Source: Siphonodentalium dalli (Eukaryota; Mollusca; Scaphopoda; Gadilida; Siphonodentaliidae). From it: a stretch of DNA of 64,000 bases. The stretch lies in contig CP136064.1 in NCBI GenBank assembly GCA_032622095.1, positions 255,667,863 to 255,731,862 on the forward strand. Reading direction: 5' to 3'. Position 1 is the stretch's first letter, and every line of letters starts with the position of its first letter. This document shows positions 47,401 to 54,600 of this stretch, piece by piece. Under the pieces are notes generated by a model. That model made no database searches. It was not told where the DNA came from and saw only the letters and a program-made list of their open reading frames with translations. Made by a program: the position numbers and the translations under genes.

Positions 47401-48515
47401 TCATTTCTGTGTTTAATGTTGTTGAGACAACATGAATATGATCCCCAATTATAGACGAATGCCAACCGGGTGAGATGATTGTGGAGGATGGAAAATTACA
47501 TTTATTTTATTGTTGAATACACTTAGTAATTAACATCCTTTTGTCGTAACATAATTATATCAACATAACATCATCCGGTCCATATCTTCGATCTTTCGAA
47601 TGACAAATCCATAGAAAATAGGTTACCGGTGTACTCCATTCGTGCGTCATGTGCGTTGAGTTAGACAATACGGGAAAAGTCGCGTGAGGCAATATGAATA
47701 AACCTATTGTTTGGTGGTACAATCTGAAAATGTAGAATTGTATCGCAAAACTGGAATGAGATATCCATAGTATCTCAGTGAACTGAGACCAATTTGGACA
47801 AGGCTTTTAACCCTTTACCCAACAAACCGGCCAAAAATGGCCAAATAAAGCTGCAACAGCCTAAATTATCTTGGGTCTGTCTCAATAAAACCATACAAAT
47901 ATGGATATCATTGGAACCGGCTCCTTGACCACATTGTGATGGTTACAGTTATGCCCTGTGCCAATGCATTCTCTTATATATGCGAGTCGACCATAGGTCG
48001 CCTCGCATATATAAGAGAATGCATTGGCCTAAAAAAATCTTTTTTTAATACTTTTTACCATTTTTTCTTACATTCTTTAACAATTTTTAATGTGTTAAGC
48101 CAATGAATTCTCTTATATATGCGAGGCGACCTATGGTCGACTCGCATATATAAGAGAATGCATTGGCACAGGGCCGTTCTGTTGGGTAAAGGGTTAAGCA
48201 TATGTAGGCAGGGTCGTATAACAAAGTTTGTAAAACCATTATTAACAAGGAGAACATGAAAAATAGAATGAATTTTGTTTTTATTTTCATTACCAATAAT
48301 CTTCCAGTGACGATAATCAGTATGCTGAAACAAATGTTTGTAAACAATGTACTGTAACAGCAGCCAACATTTATATAGTATATTGTGAGTTGATCAACCT
48401 AACAATACAATCATTGTAAACCTACCTTTCAATTTCTTTAAATTTTGCAAATATGTCGTGCCTCTTCTTCTTCATTTTACCGTGGAGCGATAACACATTC
48501 TGGTTCTTCAACAAC
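26413..48515 (-). CDS. DDX55: DEAD-box RNA helicase DDX55 (Spb4 family), C-terminal half, nine exons
   Basis: Exons in gene order: 48515-48426, 45624-45532, 42514-42400, 39625-39546, 36049-35961, 31959-31833, 30891-30807, 27498-27328, 26484-26413. Each intron is GT-AG and every junction keeps frame, giving 306 residues and a stop; human DDX55 is about 600 residues. Seen: motif Ib-side HGKMKKKR, motif V (TDVMARGID), motif VI ([10 protein letters not shown]), the family extension with PKMPELKGK and [12 protein letters not shown], then a Lys-rich tail with PWSKQK. Known: Spb4/DDX55 is a nucleolar ATP-dependent RNA helicase that remodels 27S pre-rRNA during 60S subunit assembly. The block PEVNW..QYDPPS followed by PKMPELKGK and PWSKQK separates it from other DEAD-box helicases. 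The first base seen is the third base of a split codon, so upstream exons with the Q motif, GKT, DEAD and SAT lie outside the window. Introns are very large and filled with repeats. Confidence 0.95.
26485..27327 (-). other. DDX55: last DDX55 intron
   Basis: 843 bp, AT-rich, with a TA dinucleotide run at about 26589-26606 and a CACAC-rich patch near 26740. No element with clear ends. Confidence 0.8.
27328..27498 (-). CDS. DDX55: DDX55 exon: Lys-rich tail ([18 protein letters not shown])
   Basis: A 57-codon exon reading [20 protein letters not shown], then [37 protein letters not shown]. The acceptor is ATTTTCAG and the donor is AAG|GTGAGC. The PWSKQK start, basic run, acidic patch and LMKKFKKGK end have the same order as in human DDX55. 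The basic run is a likely nucleolar-localisation or RNA-binding tail (inferred). Confidence 0.95.
27616..27991. mobile_element. TTAA-flanked double-hairpin miniature element (CCCAACA family), inverted
   Basis: TTAA at 27612-27615 and 27992-27995. Ends CCCTTTACCCAACA and TGTTGGGTAAAGGG. The left hairpin is complete; the right one lacks part of one arm. Length 376 bp. It is the reverse complement of 6667-7056 and 47811-48193 at high identity. Sits in a DDX55 intron. Confidence 0.88.
28110..28440. repeat. two copies of a dispersed repeat (GCCATAACTC..GACCTGTATTTTGGG)
   Basis: Each copy of about 150 bp contains GGCCATAA..TCT..GTGAAAATT, TTCGAACTTGACC, ACCAAATTTCATTCCATTCA and TTATCATC.GGAAA. It ends with an ACAGACAGACCAATAACA tail. 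The same family occurs at 32085-34985 and 42960-44583. Confidence 0.7.
28541..29524. mobile_element. TTAA-flanked miniature element (GTGCCAGGGGCCGAT family) with an internal insertion
   Basis: TTAA at 28537-28540 and 29525-29528. Ends CCCTTTCAGTGCCAGGGGCC and GGACTTGGCACTGAAAGGG. One hairpin module at about 29408-29476. The element is split by another TTAA-flanked element (28656-29238); without it the length is about 397 bp. Confidence 0.85.
28656..29238. mobile_element. TTAA-flanked element with GGGGTACTGTACGCCA ends
   Basis: TTAA at 28652-28655 and 29239-29242. Terminal inverted repeat AGGGGTACTGTACGCCA / TGGCGTACAGTACCCCT. Length 583 bp, no open frame. Inserted inside the older TTAA element, so it is younger. 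Only one copy in this window. Confidence 0.85.
29555..29715. repeat. fragment of the TATACCCCC / GTCCGTCC dispersed repeat
   Basis: AAGCTCAGACAAAGTTGTGC, TACTAAATATCTGTGCCAAG and CTGATTCCAGTTTCCCCCC match the family at 19163 and 24930. Only one block is present. Confidence 0.5.
29830..30460. repeat. 298-bp tandem duplication with internal hairpins
   Basis: GGATCTCACATGAGTTTC starts at 29832 and 30130. Each copy has inverted arms (TATTTTATACGGAATTTATC / GATAAATTACGTATAAAATA) and then GTGACGTCATCGCACGCGCT and GTGATAAA. The second copy has a longer hairpin loop. Confidence 0.8.
30807..30891 (-). CDS. DDX55: DDX55 exon: basic segment ([17 protein letters not shown])
   Basis: Completes Lys, then [20 protein letters not shown] and KRMRRHEK. 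The acceptor is TTATTTCAG and the donor is AAG|GTTTGT. It corresponds to the family segment KDKIREKQRQ, a charged, probably helical region before the Lys-rich tail. Confidence 0.92.
30921..31806. mobile_element. hAT-like double-hairpin miniature element, interrupted by another element
   Basis: Left end ATAGTGTGTCTGATATTTGC, family interior (AAGTTGGTGATGTTCACCC, CAGAAGGGAAAAAGTAAC), and right hairpin with GCAGAATGAGGTCCCCAGAG ... CCTCATTCTGCAAATGACAG. A 508-bp element sits inside at 31055-31562. Confidence 0.75.
31055..31562. mobile_element. hAT-like non-autonomous element (CAGGGTCCGCGCTG ends)
   Basis: An exact 8-bp target duplication TTCACCCA flanks it (31047-31054 and 31563-31570). Ends CAGGGTCCGCGCTG and CAGCACGAACCCTG are imperfect inverted repeats. 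The interior is rich in TTTGCCAAAT repeats. CAGGGTTCGTGCTG-like ends with an 8-bp duplication are typical of hAT elements. No transposase frame. Confidence 0.88.
31833..31959 (-). CDS. DDX55: DDX55 exon: C-terminal extension ([10 protein letters not shown])
   Basis: Completes Glu, then [20 protein letters not shown] and [20 protein letters not shown], then Tyr and two bases of Lys. The acceptor is AATTCACAG and the donor is AA|GTTAGT. It matches the DDX55 block LRMPKMPELRGKQFPDFVPV, the best family signature in this gene. Length 127 bp. Confidence 0.96.
33020..33100. mobile_element. fragment of a CATGAC-family miniature element
   Basis: TATAAGAGAATGCACTGG, then TACAGGATCTGTAATGCT and CCGTGGGTTAA match the right part of the family. 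Only one hairpin arm is present. Lies inside the hAT transposon. Confidence 0.5.
33780..34175. repeat. dispersed repeat with a GGACGGA tract, inside the hAT transposon
   Basis: Two blocks with AAAAAGGG.CATA.AACTC, CTGTATTTTGGGCTG and ATACC/CAAATT, then ACAGACAGACGGACGGATGG and a short palindrome TTTACCATACATGGTATGGG TAAA. Same general family as 42960-44583. Confidence 0.6.
35146..35797. mobile_element. hAT-like non-autonomous element (CAGACCTGTTTACTTTC ends)
   Basis: An exact 8-bp target duplication GTTAGGTA (35138-35145 and 35798-35805). Terminal inverted repeats CAGACCTGTTTACTTTC / GAAAGTAAACAGGTCTG are perfect over 17 bp. The interior has ATAGGGAGATTT repeats at the left and ATCGGGAGACTCCCG at the right. 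652 bp, no transposase. Lies in a DDX55 intron. Confidence 0.9.
35961..36049 (-). CDS. DDX55: DDX55 exon: C-terminal extension ([20 protein letters not shown])
   Basis: Completes Arg, then [20 protein letters not shown] and ECSMIFRIK, ending with the first base of a Glu codon. The acceptor is TTTTTCCAG and the donor is AAAG|GTACGT. It aligns without gaps with the human DDX55 segment FEKGMKAFVSYVQAYAKHEC, the conserved Spb4/DDX55 extension after the helicase core. Confidence 0.95.
36172..39524. mobile_element. 3.35-kb segment bounded by 51-bp inverted repeats, filling a DDX55 intron
   Basis: Arms 36172-36222 and 39474-39524 are reverse complements with one mismatch in 51 bp; key parts are ATTTTATTTCATAAATTAAC and CGCTCAGAAATTCAGAATAT. 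The intron is 36050-39545, so the segment fills 96% of it. Inside, 36230-38000 is AT-rich and 38040-39480 is richer in GC with three consecutive plus-strand open frames (38120-38443, 38444-38632, 38873-39253). None has a domain I recognise. No target duplication is clear, so a transposon origin is inferred only from the arms. Confidence 0.55.
39546..39625 (-). CDS. DDX55: DDX55 exon: linker to the C-terminal extension
   Basis: Reads [20 protein letters not shown] then KLALKD and the first two bases of Arg. The acceptor is GTCTTTCAG and the donor is AG|GTAAAT. It matches the DDX55 segment ending LLPKLKSMALADR. The donor is only 21 bp from one arm of a 51-bp inverted repeat in the next intron. 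Confidence 0.9.
39724..40334. mobile_element. non-autonomous DNA element with 6-bp target duplication (CAGTCSTTCGATTTTGA ends)
   Basis: CAGGTC flanks both sides (39718-39723 and 40335-40340). Ends CAGTCGTTCAATTTTGA and CAAAATCGAAGGACTG are inverted repeats. The interior matches 44704-45367 along its length (TGTGCTATTTTAATA, TTGGTTTACTTCAACAAAA, ACTCAAGGGATATATTCCC). 611 bp. The superfamily is not determined; a 6-bp duplication is unusual. Confidence 0.8.
40533..40697. mobile_element. TA-flanked miniature element, nearly a perfect hairpin
   Basis: TA at 40531-40532 and 40698-40699. Arms start CAGTAATGCCCTAATTAATC and run about 58 bp, with CAGCAGAATTATGGGTAAC near the centre, around a short loop (GAGAGCTTTCCGATGAATGG). 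The TA duplication points to the Tc1/mariner/pogo group. A truncated copy is at 5475-5580. Confidence 0.88.
40709..40972. mobile_element. CATGAC-family TTAA miniature element, both ends present
   Basis: TTAA at 40705-40708; the right copy has become TTCA. Ends CCCTTTCATGACTTGAGC and GCTCCTGTCACGAAAGGG are inverted repeats. Two hairpin modules are joined by CCTTGTATAAAGTCAGTGC. 264 bp; the best reference copy of this family here. It starts 11 bp after the TA element ends. Confidence 0.82.
41184..41544. repeat. 17-bp minisatellite (TAGCTAAATATAACTAT)
   Basis: About 20 irregular copies with AACTATTATAGCTAAATAT and AACTAGTATAGCTAAATAT variants. Very AT-rich. In a DDX55 intron. Confidence 0.9.
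41730..42308. repeat. 40-bp minisatellite, about 14 copies
   Basis: The unit is GGATAAATCACTTTTGTATG plus GCCTAATTGTGAGCTTTCCA. It ends 92 bp from the 3' end of the DDX55 motif-VI exon, so it lies at the start of that intron. Open frames across it are repeat artefacts. Confidence 0.93.
42400..42514 (-). CDS. DDX55: DDX55 exon: motif VI ([10 protein letters not shown])
   Basis: Completes Ser, then [20 protein letters not shown] and [18 protein letters not shown], ending in a complete codon. The acceptor is TTATTGCAG and the donor is AAG|GTTGGT. HRxGRxxR is motif VI, with the arginine finger. [10 protein letters not shown] matches the family block INFLAINQK at the end of the second RecA domain. 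A 40-bp minisatellite lies 92 bp downstream in the next intron. Confidence 0.96.
42960..44583. repeat. dispersed repeat with tandem 170-bp units (AACAAGAGCATCGCTAGGG head)
   Basis: Head AACAAGAGCATCGCTAGGGC. About eight related units contain TCAAATTCTAAGTCGAAAAA, GTAACTCATGTAAAA, TTCGAACTTGGCCTG and CCAACTTTGGTTCAGATCAA; CGGTCAAATT recurs at 43261, 43431 and 43601 (170-bp spacing). Tail GACAGACAGATGGACGAACG then GGGCGTATAAAAA. Inserted in a hAT-like miniature element. Confidence 0.8.
44704..45367. mobile_element. second copy of the 6-bp-duplication DNA element
   Basis: Ends CAGTCTTTCGATTTTGA and TCAAAATCGAAGGACAG. It interrupts the hairpin element after CCAGAG; the other flank reads CAAGAA before the sequence resumes as GGTGAATTTGG. 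This fits a decayed 6-bp duplication like the exact one at 39724-40334. 664 bp. Confidence 0.78.
45532..45624 (-). CDS. DDX55: DDX55 exon: motif V (TDVMARGID)
   Basis: Completes a Ser codon, then reads [20 protein letters not shown] and [10 protein letters not shown], ending with two bases of a Ser codon. The acceptor is TCGTTTTAG and the donor is AG|GTGAGA. TDxxARGID is helicase motif V, which contacts ATP and [16 protein letters not shown] is the DDX55-specific continuation. Length 93 bp; frame is kept on both sides. Confidence 0.96.
45625..47806 (-). other. DDX55: DDX55 intron sequence without recognised elements
   Basis: Contains a TTACTTGCGCCAGTCCATGC / GGACGCAAG hairpin at 45850-45880, a TTCC run near 45910, and unique-looking DNA. 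Open frames of 62-110 codons (46083-47137) show no known domain. Confidence 0.6.
47811..48193. mobile_element. TTAA-flanked double-hairpin miniature element (CCCAACA family)
   Basis: TTAA at 47807-47810 and 48194-48197. Ends CCCTTTACCCAACA and TGTTGGGTAAAGGG. Hairpin modules at about 47960-48028 and 48099-48168. 383 bp and very similar to 6667-7056. It lies 230 bp from the DDX55 exon at 48426. Confidence 0.9.
48426..48515 (-). CDS. DDX55: DDX55 exon: start of second RecA domain (HGKMKKKR)
   Basis: Encodes [17 protein letters not shown] followed by [12 protein letters not shown], then two bases of a Ser codon. The acceptor is CCTTTCTAG and the donor is AG|GTAGG. It corresponds to the DDX55 segment around IHGKMKYKR, just after motif IV. 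The exon is 165 bp from the start of the 67-bp satellite, which occupies the preceding intron. The exon that should come before it (motif IV, FFSTC) was not found between 62372 and 63980. Confidence 0.93.
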
Positions 48516-48610
48516 CTAGAAAGGAAAAACTAAACAATAACATGGAGACTTCTAAGCAATCTTTGGGCCTAGTCTCATTGCAAGACAATAGACATTACGG
48601 ACCATTTTAA

Positions 48611-48690
48611 CCAATTCATGACAGGAGCCACGCTGGTGCAGCATTAAAGATTAAAGTGCATTCTCTTATAAAAACGAGTCTCCCATAGGG
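48611..48690. mobile_element. CATGAC-family miniature element, truncated by the satellite
   Basis: TTAA at 48607-48610, then CCAATTCATGACAGGAGCCA, GCTGGTGCAGCATTAAAGAT and AGTGCATTCTCTTATA. The hairpin centre GAGTCTCCCATAGGGAG runs straight into the satellite phrase TCATATGGTCATAG. The rest of the element is absent. Confidence 0.8.
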
Positions 48691-51600
48691 AGTCATATGG
48701 TCATAGTAATATAAACCCTTTCTATACTACTCATTGACGAGTAGTTATCCCTTAGGGAGTCATATGGTCATAGTCATATAAACCCTTTCTATACTACTCA
48801 TTGACGAGTAGTTATCCCTTAGGGAGTCATATGGTCATAGTAATATAAACCCTTTCTATACTACTCATTGATGAGTAGTTATCCCTTAGGGAGTCATATG
48901 GTCATAGTCATATAAACCCTTTCTATATTACTCATTGACGAGTAGTTATCCATTAGGGAGTCATATGGTCAGTCATATAAACCCTTTCTATACTACTCAT
49001 TGACGAGTAGTTATCCCTTAGGGAGTCATATGGTCATAGTCATATAAACCCTTTCTATACTACTCATTGATGAGTAGTTATCCCTTAGGGAGTCATATGG
49101 TCATAGTCATATAAACCCTTTCTATAATACTCATTGATGAGTAGTTATCCCTTAGGGAGTCATATGGTCATAGTCATATAAACCCTTTCTATACTACTCA
49201 TTGACGAGTAGTTATCCCTTAGGGAGTCATATGGTCATAGTCATATAAACCCTTTCTATAATACTCATTGATGAGTAGTTATCCCTTAGGGAGTCATATG
49301 GTCATAGTCATATAAACCCTTTCTATACTACTCATTGATGAGTAGTTATCCCTTAGGGAGTCATATGGTCATAGTCATATAAACCCTTTCTATACTACTC
49401 ATTGACGAGTAGTTATCCCTTAGGGAGTCATATGGTCATAGTCATATAAACCCTTTCTATACTACTCATTGATGAGTAGTTATCCCTTAGGGAGTCATAT
49501 GGTCATAGTCATATAAACCCTTTCTATACTACTCATTGACGAGTAGTTATCCCTTAGGGAGTCATATGGTCATAGTCATATAAACCCTTTCTATACTACT
49601 CATTGATGAGTAGTTATCCCTTAGGGAGTCATATGGTCATAGTCATATAAACCCTTTCTATACTACTCATTGATGAGTAGTTATCCCTTAGGGAGTCATA
49701 TGGTCATAGTCATATAAACCCTTTCTATACTACTCATTGACGAGTAGTTATCCCTTAGGGAGTCATATGGTCAGTCATATAAACCCTTTCTATACTACTC
49801 ATTGATGAGTAGTTATCCCTTAGGGAGTCATATGGTTATAGTAATATAAAACCTTTCTATACTACTCATTGACGAGTAGTTATCCCTTAGGGAGTCATAT
49901 GGTCAGTCATATAAACCCTTTCTATACTACTCATTGATGAGTAGTTATCCCTTAGGGAGTCATATGGTCAGTCATATAAACCCTTTCTATACTACTCATT
50001 GATGAGTAGTTATCCCTTAGGGAGTCATATGGTCATAGTCATATAAACCCTTTCTATACTACTCATTGATGAGTAGTTATCCCTTAGGGAGTCATATGGT
50101 CATAGTCATATAAACCCTTTCTATACTACTCATTGATGAGTAGTTATCCCTTAGGGAGTCATATGGTCATAGTCATATAAACCCTTTCTATACTACTCAT
50201 TGATGAGTAGTTATCCCTTAGGGAGTCATATGGTCATAGTCATATAAACCCTTTCTATACTACTCATTGATGAGTAGTTATCCCTTAGGGAGTCATATGG
50301 TCATAGTCATATAAACCCTTTCTATACTACTCATTGACGAGTAGTTATCCCTTAGGGAGTCATATAGTCAGTCATATAAACCCTTTCTATACTACTCATT
50401 GATGAGTAGTTATCCCTTAGGGAGTCATATGGTCAGTCATATAAACCCTTTCTATACTACTCATTGATGAGTAGTTATCCCTTAGGGAGTCATATGGTCA
50501 TAGTCATATAAACCCTTTCTATACTACTCATTGACGAGTAGTTATCCCTTAGGGAGTCATATGGTTATAGTAATATAAACCCTTTCTATACTACTCATTG
50601 ACGAGTAGTTATCCCTTAGGGAGTCATATGGTCATAGTCATATAAACCCTTTCTATACTACTCATTGACGAGTAGTTATCCCTTAGGGAGTCATATAGTC
50701 ATATAAACCCTTTCTATACTACTCATTGACGAGTAGTTATCCCTTAGGGAGTCATATGGTCATTCATATAAACCCTTTCTATACTACTCATTGACGAGTA
50801 GTTATCCCTTAGGGAGTCATATGGTCATAGTAATATAAACCCTTCTTTCTATACTACTCATTGACGAGTAGTTATCCCTTAGGGAGTCATATGGTCATAG
50901 TCATATAAACCCTTTCTATACTATTCATTGACGAGTACTTATCCCTTAGGGAGTCATATGGTCAGTCATATAAACCCTTTCTATACTACTCATTGACGAG
51001 TAGTTATCCCTTAGGGAGTCATATGGTCATAGTAATATAAACCCTTTCTATACTACTCATTGACGAGTAGTTATCCATTAGGGAGTCATATGGTCATAGT
51101 CATATAAACCCTTTCTATACTACTCATTGACGAGTAGTTATCCCTTAGGGAGTCATATGGTCATAGTCATATAAACCCTTTCTATACTACTCATTGACGA
51201 GTAGTTATCCCTTAGGGAGTCATATGGTCAGTCATATAAACCCTTTCTATACTACTCATTGATGAGTAGTTATCCCTTAGGGAGTCATATGGTCATAGTA
51301 ATATAAACCCTTTCTATACTACTCATTGACGAGTAGTTATCCCTTAGGGAGTCATATGGTCATAGTAATATAAACCCTTTCTATACTACTCATTGATGAG
51401 TAGTTATCCCTTAGGGAGTCATATGGTCATAGTAATATAAACCCTTTCTATACTACTCATTGACGAGTAGTTATCCCTTAGGGAGTCATATGGTCATAGT
51501 CATATAAACCCTTTCTATACTACTCATTGACGAGTAGTTATCCCTTAGGGAGTCATATGGTTATAGTAATATAAACCCTTTCTATACTACTCATTGACGA

Positions 51601-54600
51601 GTAGTTATCCCTTAGGGAGTCATATGGTCATAGTCATATAAACCCTTTCTATACTACTCATTGACGAGTAGTTATCCCTTAGGGAGTCATATAGTCATAT
51701 AAACCCTTTCTATACTACTCATTGACGAGTAGTTATCCCTTAGGGAGTCATATGGTCATTCATATAAACCCTTTCTATACTACTCATTGACGAGTAGTTA
51801 TCCCTTAGGGAGTCATATGGTCATAGTAATATAAACCCTTCTTTCTATACTACTCATTGACGAGTAGTTATCCCTTAGGGAGTCATATGGTCATAGTCAT
51901 ATAAACCCTTTCTATACTATTCATTGACGAGTACTTATCCCTTAGGGAGTCATATGGTCAGTCATATAAACCCTTTCTATACTACTCATTGACGAGTAGT
52001 TATCCCTTAGGGAGTCATATGGTCATAGTAATATAAACCCTTTCTATACTACTCATTGACGAGTAGTTATCCATTAGGGAGTCATATGGTCATAGTCATA
52101 TAAACCCTTTCTATACTACTCATTGACGAGTAGTTATCCCTTAGGGAGTCATATGGTCATAGTCATATAAACCCTTTCTATACTACTCATTGACGAGTAG
52201 TTATCCCTTAGGGAGTCATATGGTCAGTCATATAAACCCTTTCTATACTACTCATTGACGAGTAGTTATCCCTTAGGGAGTCATATGGTCATAGTAATAT
52301 AAACCCTTTCTATACTACTCATTGATGAGTAGTTATCCCTTAGGGAGGCATATGGTCATAGTCATATAAACCCTTTCTATACTACTCATTGACGAGTAGT
52401 TATCCCTTAGGGAGTCATATGGTCATAGTCATATAAACCCTTTCTATACTACTCATTGACGAGTAGTTATCCCTTAGGGAGTCATATGGTCATAGTAATA
52501 TAAACCCTTTCTATACTACTCATTGATGAGTAGTTATCCCTTAGGGAGTCATATGGTCATAGTCATATAAACCCTTTCTATACTACTCATTGATGAGTAG
52601 TTATCCCTTAGGGAGTCATATGGCATATAAACCCTTTCTATACTACTCATTGATGAGTAGTTATCCCTTAGGGAGTCATATGGTCATAGTCATATAAACC
52701 CTTTCTATACTACTCATTGACGAGTAGTTATCCCTTAGGGAGTCATATGGTCATAGTAATATAAACCCTTTCTATACTACTCATTGACGAGTAGTTATCC
52801 CTTAGGGAGTCATATGGTCATAGTCATATAAACCCTTTCTATACTACTCATTGATGAGTAGTTATCCCGTAGGGAGTCATATGGTCATAGTCATATAAAC
52901 CCTTTCTATACTACTCATTGATGAGTAGTTATCCCTTCGGGAGTCATATGGCCATAGTAATATAAACCCTTTCTATACTACTCATTGACGAGTAGTTATC
53001 CCTTAGGGAGTCATATGGTCATGGTCATATAAACCCTTTCTATACTACTCATTGATGAGTAGTTATCCCTTAGGGAGTCATATGGTCATAGTAATATAAA
53101 CCCTTTCTATACTACTCATTGACGAGTAGTTATCCCTTAGGGAGTCATATGGTCATAGTCATATAAACCCTTTCTATACTACTCATTGATGAGTAGTTAT
53201 CCCTTAGGGAGTCATATGGTCATAGTCATATAAACCCTTTCTATATTACTCATTGACGAGTACTTATCCCTTAGGGAGTCATATGGTCATAGTCATATAA
53301 ACCCTTTCTATACTACTCATTGATGAGTAGTTATCCCTTAGGGAGTCATATGGTTATAGTAATATAAACCCTTTCTATACTACTCATTGACGAGTAGTTA
53401 TCCCATAGGGAGTCATATGGTCATAGTAATATAAACCCTTTCTATACTACTCATTGACGAGTAGTTATCCCTTAGGGAGTCATATGGTCATAGTAATATA
53501 AACCCTTTCTATACTACTCATTGACGAGTAGTTATCCCATAGGGAGTCATATGGTCATAGTCATATAAACCCTTTCTATACTACTCATTGACGAGTAGTT
53601 ATCCCATAGGGAGTCATATGGTCATAGTCATATAAACCCTTTCTATACTACTCATTGACGAGTAGCTATCCCTTAGGGAGTCATATGGTCATAGTAATAT
53701 AAACCCTTTCTATACTACTCATTGATGAGTAGTTATCCCTTAGGGAGTCATATGGTCATAGTCATATAAACCCTTTCTATACTACTCATTGACGAGTAGT
53801 TATCCCTTAGGGAGTCATATGGTCATAGTCATATAAACCCTTTCTATACTACTCATTGATGAGTAGTTATCCCTTAGGGAGTCATATGGTCATAGTCATA
53901 TAAACCCGTTCTATACTACTCATTGACGAGTAGTTATCCCTTAGGGAGTCATATGGTCATAGTCATATAAACCCTTTCTATACTACTCATTGATGAGTAG
54001 TTATCCCTTAGGGAGTCATATGGTCATAGTCATATAAACCCTTTCTATACTACTCATTGACGAGTAGTTATCCCTTAGGGAGTCAATTGGCCATAGTCAT
54101 ATAAACCCTTTCTATACTACTCATTGACGAGTAGTTATCCCTTAGGGAGTCATATGGTCATAGTCATATAAACCCTTTCTATACTACTCATTGACGAGTA
54201 GTTATCCATTAGGGAGTCATGGTCATAGTAATATAAACCCTTTCTATACTACTCATTGACGAGTAGTTATCCCTTAGGGAGTCATATGGCCATAGTCATA
54301 TAAACCCTTTCTATACTACTCATTGACGAGTAGTTATCCCTTAGGGAGTCATATGGTCAGTCATATAAACCCTTTCTATACTACTCATTGACGAGTAGTT
54401 ATCCCTTAGGGAGTCATATGGTCAGTCATATAAACCCTTTCTATACTACTCTTGACGAGTAGTTATCCCTTAGGGAGTCATATGGTCATAGTCATATAAA
54501 CCCTTTCTATACTACTCATTGATGAGTAGTTATCCCTTAGGGAGTCATATGGTTATAGTAATATAAACCCTTTCTATACTACTCATTGACGAGTAGTTAT

